Shown: in pieces, positions 11,520-22,108 of the stretch
How the letters are laid out: the number at the start of each line of letters is the position of its first letter
Position numbering within the stretch: position 1 is the first letter of the stretch
Assembly: GCA_021396245.1 (NCBI GenBank)
Contig: WNYE01000110.1
Coordinates: 1-64,000, forward strand
DNA length: 64,000 nt
Reading direction: 5' to 3'
Source of the DNA: Sporothrix humicola
Lineage: Eukaryota > Ascomycota > Sordariomycetes > Ophiostomatales > Ophiostomataceae
Translations under genes and position numbers: made by a program
Notes under the pieces: generated by a model
The model's database searches: none
Told to the model about the DNA's origin: nothing
Seen by the model: only the letters and a program-made list of their open reading frames with translations

Positions 11520-12274
11520 TTACGACCGCGGATAGGTGTACTGGGAATGGTGACGGGCGATGGACGGAGGATTGGGCGGCGAGCCAGGCGACGCTCCCTT
11601 GAGATTGTCACTTGATGGGTGCGATGAATGCTGGCGCCCGGATAAGGCGGCCACTTTTTCGCGGGCCTGGCGCAAACTGTTGCTATCGTTGTATTGCTTG
11701 AGCTTGGCCCGGAGATCGTACAGGGCAATGAGAGAAGAGGCGCGGTCAACATCAGAGTCCGTCTGTTGAAAAAGGTTAGTTAGTACAAGAAAGTTGGCTA
11801 AAATTTTGTGGAATATATGGAAGGCCACGTACATCGTTACCACGCGGAGTGCCTGGCATAGAACCGTGAGAAGAGCTGGAGCGAGTAATGGGAGGGGTGA
11901 GCAACCGGCGGCCTAGGTAAGAGTCAAACGGCGTCGAGGTGCCGCCATTTCGGGGACCGGCGCCGGAGCTTTGGGACAGCGCCGATGACGATGATACCCG
12001 CCGGTGCTGCTGTGGCTTGGCCGGGATTTGTGCGGGTGAAGAAGTCATGGTGGTTACGTCCGTCTGCTGCACCGTCGTTGACGAGCCTGCGGATGTGGTG
12101 GTTGTGACGGTTGTGTTTGCGGTGACGAGAGCATGGGCAGCACGAGGTTCCTTAGGCAGTTAGATAAACGAGATTCGAAGACAACACGCACGTCCCAGAA
12201 ACAAATCGTCAACATACGGCAGCATCGAGGTCACTGAGATCTGCCAGCATCTGGGCTAACTGGAGAGTCTCCAT
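11520..12274 (-). CDS. Small Ser/Thr-rich protein of unknown function
   Basis: Three exons (12218-12274, 11833-12150, 11520-11762) with clean GT-AG junctions in phase encode 205 residues. It begins METLQLAQMLADLSDLDAA, a short amphipathic helix, followed by a T/S-rich stretch with poly-T runs. A positively charged S/P-rich middle holds several possible SP/TP phosphosites (LLTPPITR, GSMPGTPRG). Then comes a predicted helix SLIALYDLRAKLKQYNDSNS and a disordered tail ending SQYTYPRS. I do not recognise it. The arrangement of short helices in a phosphorylatable linker suits a regulatory adaptor, but nothing shows a function. The ATG at 12274 opens the frame that joins the other two exons. Confidence 0.72.
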
Positions 12275-13836
12275 TTTGATGATTGAGAAGACAAAAAGTG
12301 GACGAGGCGAGGCTGAGGCGGTGAGGGTCGATGGCCGCGTAGCGGGTGATATCGAGGTGTAAAAAGCAAGCTACTGCACGTTTGGCGATGGCCGGAAGCT
12401 GGGTGTATGTCGCATAGGGCAGCTACAGCCACGTTCGTGATAATTTCGTTGTCGCCTGATGGAACTGTGGAGATTTGGTCGATGGATCGTAGCGAGAAGG
12501 TGGAAATGGCGAAGTGGTGAAATGATGAAAATTAAAATAAACGCCCGGGGACGAACGGAAACGATGACACAAGATCTTAAGGGTTGGCTGTCTGGTGGTT
12601 GCTTGCTCACGCGCACACAGTTTTGCCTTCGCTCCCTTTGTTGGATGGACAGATCTACCTTGAACTTGGCTGGGTGTTTTGGTGTTGGTGTGTTGGAGAG
12701 TGACGGCCATTTCGATTTGTGCGGGGAAGAGCTTGGCTAGAGCACGACCATCAAAAGTCTACCGACGTAGCTACCTGTTTGCAACCAAAAGGTACACGAA
12801 ACGCGCTGGCCAGCTTTAGTCTGGCACGCTTTGCACACTGAAAATCCATGGCTGTGGGGCCGACAAGCCGTAGGAACAGCAGGTGCAGGCGAGCACTCAC
12901 ACACTCACGCACTCACTTTAGTATGTGCAAGGCTTTGTAAACATTATTGAGTGAGAGGACTGATATTTCACCCAAGACATGGAGTAGTCCTGAGTATCAT
13001 TTTGAGGCACACTTTTCGGGGCACACTGGAAATACTATGGTGAATGCAACCCCATTGCGATTGTCATTTTGTGTTTCGTTATGAGCTCTGCCCCTCATGG
13101 GTGACTTTTCACAACCCGTTGTTTGCCCTCTACTTTGAGCATCAACTTGCCGACTAGGGCGTTGTGCAGTATGGACTTTTGCCGGGCAGTATGGAAGTGG
13201 AGAAGATGAAAGTGATGCTTGTGCACAATCACCCTATCTTATCAATGGCGCGAAGGCTGGCCTTGGGCTTCGTTCTAGGAAGCCTGCTTCCTCCAAGGCG
13301 TCCCACATCCCGCGCTACACAAAACACGCAAGTGCGATGCCGCAGTCTCTTGCCCCTCTTTCCCCTTGCGACGGTAAAATTTCCCTTGGGGTAGTCGTCA
13401 CCGGCGCTGCCCTTCCTTCCTTCCTCTCCGGTCGGTGGATGACGGCACACTACTACTCCAGTCTTGCACCAGACACCAGACCATACAATACAGCCATCTC
13501 CCCAGTCCGTGGACGCAACCCAACCACCGGCCGTTCCTGCCCCTATTCGTTCTTTTATTTGCGTTCTTATTGCCAGCACAAGTTGGTTGGATGCTTCCTG
13601 GATCGGCTCCATTGGATTATCCCGCGCTCCTGCCATTGGCCAACCCGTGTCTAGAACGCTTGGTTGCTCTTCCCTAACTTGGACGAATTTGTGCCGTCGC
13701 TTCCTCTGCCGAAAGAGAGGGAAAGAAAAGAGGAAGGAAGGGAAACCAGCAGTCCAGGAAATCTAATAAAAGGAAAGAGGCAGGACGGCATCACCACCCA
13801 AAGCTCCCGAGAAAAAAAAATAACTTTTTGCCCATC
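12275..13836. other. Divergent intergenic region (about 1.6 kb)
   Basis: It lies between the small Ser/Thr-rich gene (-) and the FAHD1-like gene (+). It contains a short CACTCACACACTCACG-type repeat near 12895-12915. The overlapping frames at 13164-13882 are probably the leader of the downstream gene. No protein is recognised. Confidence 0.55.
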
Positions 13837-14753
13837 ATGTTTACCTTCCGGCGCGGCCTGTCCACCATGGCCTCTTCACTGACCCAACTCAAGCAGTCCA
13901 ACAAGATTGTGTGCATTGGCCGGAACTATGCGTGAGTCAATACTGCTATTTTTTTATTTTTTTATTTTTTGCTTTGGGGATGAGTTTAAACGCGGATCTC
14001 CTGTGAGCGATGGGCGAGAGTATGATACTAACCCATATCTCACAGCGACCATGTGACTGAGCTCAACAACGTCCGGCCAAAGCAGCCGTTCTTCTTCCTG
14101 AAGCCTGCTTCATCTCTCGTGCTGCCCGGCGCCGGCCCCTGTGTCCGTCCCAAGGGTGTCGATCTGCACTATGAGATCGAGCTTGCCCTGATCATCGGCA
14201 AGCACGTTCGTGACCTGAAGCCTGACGACGAGCAGGGTGCTCTCGATGCCATTGACAGTAAGTGATTCCCTGTTGGTCTTGTTGATGTATAGCACAAGTA
14301 CCAGCCGCGATACTAACACTGACAGGCTATGCTCTGGCCCTGGACATGACGGCACGCAACGTGCAGAACGAGGCCAAGAAGAAGGGCCTGCCGTGGGACA
14401 TTGCCAAGGGCTTCGACACGTTCCTGCCCATCAGCCACACGATCCCCAAGTCGGCTATCCCAGACCCGCACAACATCGAGGTCTATCTCAAGGTGAACGA
14501 CGAGATTCGCCAGCAGGACTCGACGGAGCTGCTGCTGTTCCGTATCCCGCGCATTCTGAGCGACATCTCGCGTGTCATGCCGCTGAACCCCGGTGACCTG
14601 GTCCTGACGGGTACTCCCAAGGGTGTTGGCCTCGTTGTTGCTGGCGACGTCATGAAGGGGGGCATCCGCGTCAACGGCAAGGAGATCGAAGAGGCCCGCC
14701 TGGAGGTTCCTGTTGTTGACTCGCAGGGCGACTACGCTTTTTCTGAAACATAG
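13837..14753 (+). CDS. Fumarylacetoacetase-family acylpyruvase / oxaloacetate decarboxylase (FAHD1-like)
   Basis: Three exons (13837-13931, 14046-14257, 14326-14753) encode 244 residues. It starts MFTFRRGLSTMASS, a short basic N-terminus that could target mitochondria; a second Met at residue 11 could give a cytosolic form. The FAH fold is clear: NKIVCIGRNYADHVTELN, then KPASSLVLPG, the metal-binding HYEIELALIIGK, the helix YALALDMTARNVQ, KGFDTFLPI, and the C-terminal PGDLVLTGTPKGVG. FAHD1 proteins cleave acylpyruvates and decarboxylate oxaloacetate using Mg2+. The length is normal for the single-domain type. Intron 2 carries a perfect TACTAAC branch site, and intron 1 is T-rich. It converges on bna1 with only 181 bp between the stop codons. 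Confidence 0.93.
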
Positions 14754-14934
14754 AGTTTGCGAGAGATGAAGGCATTGCAATTTAGGGACGAGATGTAAAT
14801 ATTTGCATAGGAGGAACATAACACTCATGAGTATACAAAACACATAATCCAACGTCCGCTGCCCAGCACCGCAGTCCCTCATATAATATGCTATTTTCAA
14901 TCATTATACACATTTTTAACACCCCCTCTCATGT

Positions 14935-15703
14935 TTATGCCAGGTTCGGGTCCTGGATCGAGCCCGGTGGTGGTGCCCAGTCGGCCAATGTGCCACACTT
15001 TTTGCATGTGCGGTCGGCCTCGCTCTCACGGAAGGCTACAACGGCGGCCTTGATCTGCGTGCCGAGATCTGTGCAGTGGAAAGATGCTTCGTGCACAATA
15101 GCGCGGCAATCGGGCTGTGCGCAGTACCATCTCATGCGATCAATGGAAGCCGGTGGCCGACGCTGCTCAAGCACGACGCCCACAGTGTCGGCAAAGCGCA
15201 CGGGGTTATGGGGAGTGTTGGCCGGCAGCAAGAAAAAGCAGCCCTCGCCGATGATAATGTCGCGGAACTCTCCGTCGTCGACGACCTTGAGCATCATGGC
15301 ACCCTTGTGCTGGAAAAACCACTCGGGGGTCTCATTAATGTGGTAGTCTGTACGGGCATTGGGTCCGCCGACAATCTGTGGGCGAGAAAGTAAAGTAAGC
15401 ATCCGTGCAGCCGAAGGATAAGTGCCATGGGGCGAGAAGTACAAAAATCCAAAGGCGACATGAAATTCAAAAAAGAAACTCAAAATGAGATTGTGTCCAA
15501 CTCACCATTACTGTGAAATCGTCATTGTAAACGCAGTAGTTGTTGATTGGCGGCTTCAGCAGGTGCGAGTTCTCCTCAAGCCTATGATGTGTCAGTCGAG
15601 CAGTTCTCGTACTCTCATTTGTGTGATCTCAAAAGTCATCCGATGTCATCTTATGTTATATTCGAACTCACCACTTGGGCAAATTCACGGGTGGTCCGAG
15701 CAT
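14935..15703 (-). CDS. bna1: 3-hydroxyanthranilate 3,4-dioxygenase
   Basis: Three exons (15672-15703, 15506-15581, 14935-15375) encode 182 residues. The protein starts MLGPPVNLPKWLEENSHLLK. The iron ligands of the cupin are present: His48 and Glu54 in YHINETPEWF and His92 in TPHNPVRF. Near the C-terminus two CxxC-like pairs (CAQPDC and CKKC) form the rubredoxin-like second metal site of fungal and bacterial enzymes. The enzyme opens the ring of 3-hydroxyanthranilate to the precursor of quinolinate in the kynurenine route to NAD, in the cytosol. The first exon holds only 32 coding bases. The gene is divergent from the copper transporter. Confidence 0.96.
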
Positions 15704-16683
15704 CGCTGCGCTTTATTATATGTATATTATGAGGCGTTGATAGTATCCCAGAGTACGTTGGGTAAAAATTGTGTATCGGTTCGCTTGTTTGTGGAAAGGT
15801 TTGAGGTTTTTCTTCGTTCTTAAATCTGATGAGTCGCAAGAAGTGTATTACCCTCAGGAGCCTGGAGACTTCTTCCTCTCTCCCGCAAACTCCGGTCCCG
15901 GTTTCTAAGCAATCCTCAGCACGGAACAGTATCCGCATGCCCTATCGTTACAGCCTATCGCTAACGCTTCCAGTGCTCTTTCAGGAAAACAGTAGGTTCC
16001 TGGGCCAGCCCTGGCTAAGGCGGGGTTTCCTCGAACAAAAAATGACTAAGTCAGAGCTAGAACCTGTCTCGCCTGTTATTAAGAATGAACGACGGTTGGC
16101 CCCGTTCAGTGGGTGGCAGCAGCAGGCGCTCTGTGACGCAGCTATTCCGCCCCGTAAACCCTCTGAAACACGCAGCGCCTCCAAACTGACGCACTCCCCC
16201 CAACCCCTTATTGAACGTGGAACGAACTGAATAGTCTCGGCGACAAATTTTCCAGAAGCCTTTTTCTTTTTTCATTCTTCGGGTTCATTCTCCTATAAAT
16301 TCAACTCTTCTCTGCATCCTCGAGCTCGTCTTTTTGCAAAAGCCCTACGACATAAATAGAAGCAGGTTGTTGCAACTCACAGGATTCAGCCCTGTCAACA
16401 GCTCCTTCCTCTGCCACCAATTAAAACTGCCTCAACAGCCCCACCGCCGCCGCAACTTGGGTCGAGCTCCTTCAAGCAAGAACGACTACTTAGGACGGTC
16501 AGCTCCCTCGTCTCTTCATCTTTGAACGTGTCTTGTCTTGAAAGTGCAAACACTTCTTGTCGACATATCACGGCTTGGCGCACTTTCATTTGACCTTCTT
16601 CAGCTCTTCAGCTCCGTAGACACGTGGCTCCCACGCGCGACTCTCCGCAAACCATTCCCGACCATCTATCTCAGTCTTTCACC
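15704..16683. promoter_or_regulatory. Divergent promoter region, bna1 / copper transporter
   Basis: A TATAAATTC element near 16293, followed by a pyrimidine-rich leader, lies about 390 bp upstream of the transporter ATG. I looked for the yeast Mac1-type TTTGCTC site and did not see one. No gene is recognised. Confidence 0.5.
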
Positions 16684-17518
16684 ATGGACCATTCACATCA
16701 CCACATGGCCGACGCTGCCGACATGCCCATGGATCGGTGCAGTATGAACGTGAGTGCCGTGATTAGGCCCGAGCCAAAGAGAAAGCTTCAGTGTGAGGTC
16801 TGCCACAGCTACTAACTCGCTCTTAGATGCTCTTCACCTGGGACACCAGCAACCTCTGCATCGTCTTCCGTTGGTGGCATATCCGTACCACCCCGGGCCT
16901 GTTCCTGTCACTCCTCGCCGTTGTCGCTCTCGGTGCCGGCTACGAAGCCCTGCGTGAGGGTATCCGCCGCTACGAAGTTGTGCTCGCAAAGCGTGCCGAC
17001 GCTGTGCCACGTAAGCTACTCCCCTGCTTTCGTTTTTTCTCTACTCACATTCCCCCCCATTTTCTTTCTCTTTCTCTTTCCTGTCTACTTCTTCTGGCCA
17101 TGCCTATTTCTGTCTTCTCCTGTCAAACTCCTATTTGCTGCGAGAGCAAACAGCTAAGTCGTTTTCCCGACATAAAGACGAAGACCGTGAAAACCGTGGA
17201 GACCGAATAAATGACAATGATACTGAGACTACGCCTTTCCTCCGCACAGGGCAAGCCCAAGCCGACGTCAACAAACGCGCACATCTCACCAAGGCTATCC
17301 TCTATGGCATCCAGAACTTTTATGCCTTTATGATCATGTAAGTTGCTTCTTTTTCTGCCATTTGTTCTTCGGCTATTTCTAGGTACTAACCAAAGTCCAG
17401 GCTTGTCTTCATGACATACAATGGCTGGGTTATGCTCGCAGTGTCCTTCGGTGCCTTTGTCGGCTACCTCCTGTTTGGCGGTGCGACGCCGGTGGTAAAG
17501 GAAACGGCATGCCACTAA
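16684..17518 (+). CDS. Ctr-family high-affinity copper transporter
   Basis: Four exons (16684-16749, 16827-17010, 17250-17337, 17401-17518) encode 151 residues. The N-terminus is short and rich in Met and His (MDHSHHHMADAADMPMDRCS) and is the copper-capturing domain. Three membrane segments follow: TPGLFLSLLAVVALGAGYEA, then the helix with the selectivity motif M113-xxx-M117 (MIMLVFM), then a third helix with G130-xxx-G134. The protein ends Cys-His, a common cytosolic copper-handoff ending. These features define Ctr proteins, which trimerise and import Cu(I). The small size and single Met cluster suit a Ctr2/Ctr4-type member. Plasma membrane versus vacuole cannot be decided. The last intron carries a TACTAAC branch site. 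Confidence 0.94.
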
Positions 17519-17817
17519 TGTGGATATTGCTATTCACGTGGTAAAGTGACAGCTCTATAGGAAACATCGCCGATTGTGGAGCTACTAGACAATTGCACCT
17601 CAAGTATGGCCACATTACCTTATCTTGACACCACGAAGTGACTTTGCGGCTGTAACTGGATGGTTTGGAGTTTTATATTTGGGTATTTCTAGCCAATTCT
17701 TATGATAGCATGCAGGCTTTTAAGTTATTGTGTTCTGTTCTCATTAGTTACGTAATTATAAATGTCTAGATCTTTCTCTATATATACGGCGTAAATGCCT
17801 GGCAGGCAAGCCAGAAA

Positions 17818-19248
17818 TCACATTTTGCTTGCCTCCTTCAGATCTTCATGGGTCAGCTCGCTGCCAGCCTTTTTCTTCTCGCCTAGCCGGCCCATCTTCT
17901 CAAGGCCTTCGATAATGCGCTCGTCGCCAAAGTGTGAATTGTGCTCAAAGGCCGGTGTCTCGCCGTAGGCGAGCTTGGCGGCATCGACAATAATTCGGGC
18001 CGTCATACCCCACACCTTGTAGCGGCCAGGAGAGTCTTCGATTTCGTCCACGGCAGCGTCGTCCTGGTCCTTTTGCTCATCTTCCTTGTCAGTGACGACA
18101 GCAGGTGGTGTTGCTACTGCCTCGTCTGCAGCAACAACTGCTGCTGTCGGCTTCTTATTGCTCTCAGCGCCGTCGTCTTCGGCATCCCGTACCCGCTTCC
18201 GCGGCTTAGCCACCCGTTGGCCCACCACGGGCACATAAAAGAAGTGCATCCGCCAAGGTTCCTCGTGCCAATGGATCCACGATCCTTCGTACCAAGGGCC
18301 TGGTGGCAGCTTTGGCCGGCGTTGTGGTGCGCCGTTCTTAGGCTTGATTTGTGAAAGTGCCAGGGGCACTCCGTCTTCTTTGGATACCTCATCCATTGGG
18401 AGCAAGAAATTGTGAAAGGGCGCGCTGAACACGGCGGCGACCTCTTTGGCGTCTAGCTTTGGGATCAGCGCTTCGTCGGGGGTGACCTCGCTGTCACCTT
18501 TGCTACTTGATGGGGCGTCATCCGTCTTTTCAGCAGGCATGGCATCGCCCTCGCCAGCATGGAGAAGCGCAATGCATGGCCGTACCACGAGTTCTGTCTT
18601 GGCCAGGTTGTATGGGAGGTCGCACAGGTGCTCAATCCGGAACGGCCGCGGCAGCTTGGAGTCGTCGAGTGGTAGCCCAATCTCTTCCCATGCCTCGCGC
18701 CGCGCAATCTGTTCTGCTGTTTCTTCAATTGAGTCGGCCTTGCCGCCAGGGAACGCTGCATGGCCCGAGTAGTTACGCAGGCTGGCGGCACGCATTGTCA
18801 GCACAACGCGCAGGTCGCCCCGCCGGTCGGCATACAGCAGGACGAGGACTGCCGCACGTCGGCTGACGGGCAGCCGGTCCCAGAGTGGGAAAGGCGGTGG
18901 CCGGAAGGCTCGAAGGCGGGCAATGGCAGCCGCAGATCGAGCATTGAGTGGAGCCATGGTTGAGGGGTCCCAGTAGTATGAGTCGTCGCCAATGCTGGCA
19001 CGGGGGGCGTCGCCGTCGTCGTCAAGTTCGGCTTCCGCTTCGGCTTCGTTTCCGGAAACAGGAGCGGGTCCGGGTGAGGCTTCTTGGATGCTCGCGGCGA
19101 TCTCGTCAGCTTCAGCAGAGGTCAATGAAGGGTCGCTGTCGTTGGTCCCGGGTAAGGCCGAATTGTTGGCAACGGCGGTAGGAGAAGGGATAGAATCGGT
19201 GACTTGGTCTTCTTCGACAGCGAGGAGGCCGGCGCTGCTGGTTGTCAT
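17818..19248 (-). CDS. pcd1: Nudix coenzyme A diphosphatase (PCD1-like)
   Basis: One uninterrupted frame; from the ATG at 19248 (context CCACCATGA) it encodes 476 residues. The frame stays open a further 51 codons upstream but without an ATG. The Nudix box G-x5-E-x7-RE-x2-WEE-x-G is intact (about residues 169-191), directly preceded by LTMRAASLRNYSGHAAFPGG. That matches the NuCoA motif marking enzymes that hydrolyse CoA to 3',5'-ADP and phosphopantetheine. The protein ends SKM, a fair PTS1 signal, so peroxisomal location is likely. It is longer than yeast Pcd1 because of a disordered acidic N-terminus (about 115 residues) and an Ala/Asp-rich insert near residues 340-400. It converges on the copper transporter, with about 300 bp between stops. 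Confidence 0.92.
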   Translation of the reverse strand: MTTSSAGLLAVEEDQVTDSIPSPTAVANNSALPGTNDSDPSLTSAEADEIAASIQEASPGPAPVSGNEAEAEAELDDDGDAPRASIGDDSYYWDPSTMAPLNARSAAAIARLRAFRPPPFPLWDRLPVSRRAAVLVLLYADRRGDLRVVLTMRAASLRNYSGHAAFPGGKADSIEETAEQIARREAWEEIGLPLDDSKLPRPFRIEHLCDLPYNLAKTELVVRPCIALLHAGEGDAMPAEKTDDAPSSSKGDSEVTPDEALIPKLDAKEVAAVFSAPFHNFLLPMDEVSKEDGVPLALSQIKPKNGAPQRRPKLPPGPWYEGSWIHWHEEPWRMHFFYVPVVGQRVAKPRKRVRDAEDDGAESNKKPTAAVVAADEAVATPPAVVTDKEDEQKDQDDAAVDEIEDSPGRYKVWGMTARIIVDAAKLAYGETPAFEHNSHFGDERIIEGLEKMGRLGEKKKAGSELTHEDLKEASKM

Positions 19249-19401
19249 GGTGGAGACGGCAGTGGAAGAAGAAGAAGAAGAGGGTGGGAAGGGAGAGGAG
19301 AAACACCAGGAAAAGGCCGGTGAGGAGGAAGCAGGTGCAACTTGCACAGGCCGAGCAAGACTCAACAAGAGCCGATTGCGGTGGGAGCGTAGACCAGCCA
19401 C

Positions 19402-20399
19402 TGAAACGGCGAGGATCCAGGAGCGCCCTGGCAGTTGCCAATCGGTAGGTAGGCAGGTAGGTTGCTGGTGTTGGTGGTTGCGAAGAGCCCCGGCTTGAGT
19501 CGGACAGCAGTGAAGGGGGGGGGGGGGCAGTTAGCGCCCTTTCTTGAGTATGGCCAGCGGGTGTTGGGGCAGATTAATTGGATTGCACATGGAAGTTGAC
19601 TAACACCGTACTATGATGCAGGAAGCACAGAGAGCCACTGGGCCGAACACCAGAACAGCCGGCTGTGTGATTGCGGGGAAATCAGAGCACCATACAGGCA
19701 AGGTGCTATTTGCCATGGGGAGAGGAATAAAACATGTGAGAAAGTTCAAACATGGCTGTGGGCAGTTAGACGATAGTTGGGGTAGGGGAAAAGACCTCGG
19801 GCCCAGGAATATACTGATTACATCACACTGGCTCTATATCCGGGAAAGAAGAGTTCAACATGCAAGTCCACCACAGGCCGGGGTATAAGGCTACAGCATT
19901 ATGCTTCAAGATCGGGGTCGACACAAGGCAAAAACGCCCGCACGATAGTACGATAGTGATACAATACAAAAATATGATAAAAGAGATAATACATCGTGTT
20001 TGCCAAAACCCAAGTCAAACTCAACCAAACAGAAAACAGGAAACGTAATACATAAACGCCGTCTGTGAGTCCCTTTTGTGAACCATTCTGGAACGCCCAA
20101 AGAAAACACCACAATGCAGTCAATATACACAGGCTGCCCCGCCATTGCGCTGATTGTGGCCGGGTGCAGCAGTTGTCGTCTTCGTCTCTTCTTTTTCATC
20201 TTCGTCATTTCCGCCGTGAAACTTCGCAATCCTCTTTCATTGTTTCTCTTCCTCCTCTATGTGGTTCATATCCCTCCATGAGCAGCCTATGCTGCGCCCT
20301 CTGTCCTCCTCCAGGCCATAAAACTGCAGGCTTGCCAAATTCTGAAGGGTGTGCTCATAACATGGCTGTGTCGAAGAGGCTTCGCGATGATCTACTCCT
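19402..20399. other. Intergenic: upstream of pcd1, 3' side of nab2
   Basis: It contains a run of 13 Gs at 19515-19527. No gene is recognised; the frames at 19613-19888 and 20065-20403 lack any family resemblance. Confidence 0.55.
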
Positions 20400-22108
20400 C
20401 TAGGAGATCACGGCTTCTTCGTTGGTCATGTCCTTATCGACACCGGGCAGAATAGTCTCCTCGGGCGCAGACTCGTCAACAAACTTGCGCTCGCTGATGT
20501 GCTCCTTGTCGCCGCCGTTAGCGTTGCCATTGCTGCCATCGGCAGTCCACACCTTATCGGGGAACGTCCCGCGCTGGCCCTCTTCGTGCTTAAAAGTGCA
20601 GTAGCGGTTTGTACACGGGCGGAACTTGCACATTGTTTGAATGTGTGTGAACTTGCAGCCACGGACCGAGCAGTCAGCGCCGTTGCGGCACAGCGGCATG
20701 GTCGGGTGGCGGAACTGACAGTGCGGGTTTGTGCAGTTGGGGAAGAATTTGCAGTCCTGCTCGCTCTGGTGGGCGGCACGGGCGGCAGGTGACGGATGGC
20801 GCGCAGTGCATTTCTTATTCTTGCAGGCGGCGCCAAAGCTGCACGCCTCGTGGACGTTGACTGTGATGCCGGGCGGTGCAGCCGGTGACTGGTGGGCAAA
20901 TTTGCAGTTCTCATTGGCGCAGTTCAGGTTGAACTTGCACATCGTCTCGGCTATGCTCGAAGTCTCTGGTTTGGCCGTCTCGCTAGCCATGTCAAAGTCC
21001 TCCAGGGTCAGAGACTCGCCATCGGCCGCGGCATCGCCCTTATTCTGCGTGTCGCTACCAGTATCGCTTAAGGCAATGTCCTGCTGTCCGTTCCGGAAGT
21101 TCTTGTTGTTCTGGTGCGGGCGCTGGACGCGGTCAGCGAGAGGGCGGCCTCTGTTGTTCATGCCACCGCGACGGTTGTTGTTGTTGTTGTTGTTGGTGTT
21201 GTTGTTGTGCATCATATTCTGCTGCATTTGCATCTGCTGTTGCATCTGCATCATCATCCGCGATTGTTGCTCAAGCATGGCGTACACGTCCATGGGGCCC
21301 GGTTGCATCCCGGGCTGGCCTGGCTGCCCAGGTTGACCAGGCTGTCCGGCCCAGGGCATCCCCGGCTGGCCACCACCCATATTGGAGTTAGCGAGAGCAT
21401 GGTTGAAACTTGCGGCCGCGCGGCCGTTCATGTGCCGTTGTTGCCGGCCATTGCCGAAACCACCCATACCACCCCGGCCATGTGGCCCGCCGCGGGCGTG
21501 CGTGTTGATACCGCTGCCCTGTCCACGGACACGATGCAGGACGGAGTCGTTTGTGCGGTCCATCGCCCGGTTGATCTGACCCATTACACGCTTATCCCGT
21601 CCGCCACGAAAGCCACCAGCTCCGCTTCCACTCCGCATAGCTTTGGGCCCTGTTGGTCTGTGAATGCATGTTAGTAACTCTGATGGGGGATGGGGGGAGG
21701 GGGGGTGAATACATCGGTTCTGGGAAATACGTACGCGCTGACATCACCGACAGTGTCGGCGCCTGTGAGGTCCATATCCATATCTTGGTCTCCGTTGTCG
21801 AGAGCTGGGGCGACCTGGGCTGCGGGTGGGCCGTTGATAATCGTGTTTTGTGTGTCGACCATCTCGAACAGCCATTTTGAGAACTCCCGTGCACTGTTGT
21901 CTTCGGGGTCAAGATTTAAAAGGTCTCTTGCAAGCTCGCTTGAGATCTCATCTTCCTGGCGGCCGTTGACAAGCATGAGGATGATGTACTCGGCCATCGT
22001 GTTGTCGCTGTCGTCGCTGGGGGCCCAGCCGTTCTCGGCAAGCTTTGTCTGGACTTCACGCTGCAGCGCCTCCGCCAGAGGCGTTTGCATCGCAATTTCG
22101 ACAGGCAT
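20400..22108 (-). CDS. nab2: Nab2-like nuclear poly(A) RNA-binding protein
   Basis: Two exons (21735-22108, 20400-21657) encode 543 residues. The N-terminal 100 residues (from PLAEALQREVQTKLAENGWA) form the PWI-like helical domain used by Nab2 to contact the export machinery. A disordered middle has R/G-rich, Q/M-rich and poly-Asn segments. Then come five tandem CCCH fingers: CX5CX4CX3H four times (CKFNLNCANENCKFAH, CSFGAACKNKKCTARH, CKFFPNCTNPHCQFRH, CRNGADCSVRGCKFTH) and a final CX4CX4CX3H finger. Nab2 binds poly(A), limits tail length and escorts mRNA through the pore. The ATG at 22108 is chosen; an in-frame ATG six codons later is possible. The acidic tail ends MTNEEAVIS. Confidence 0.92.
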
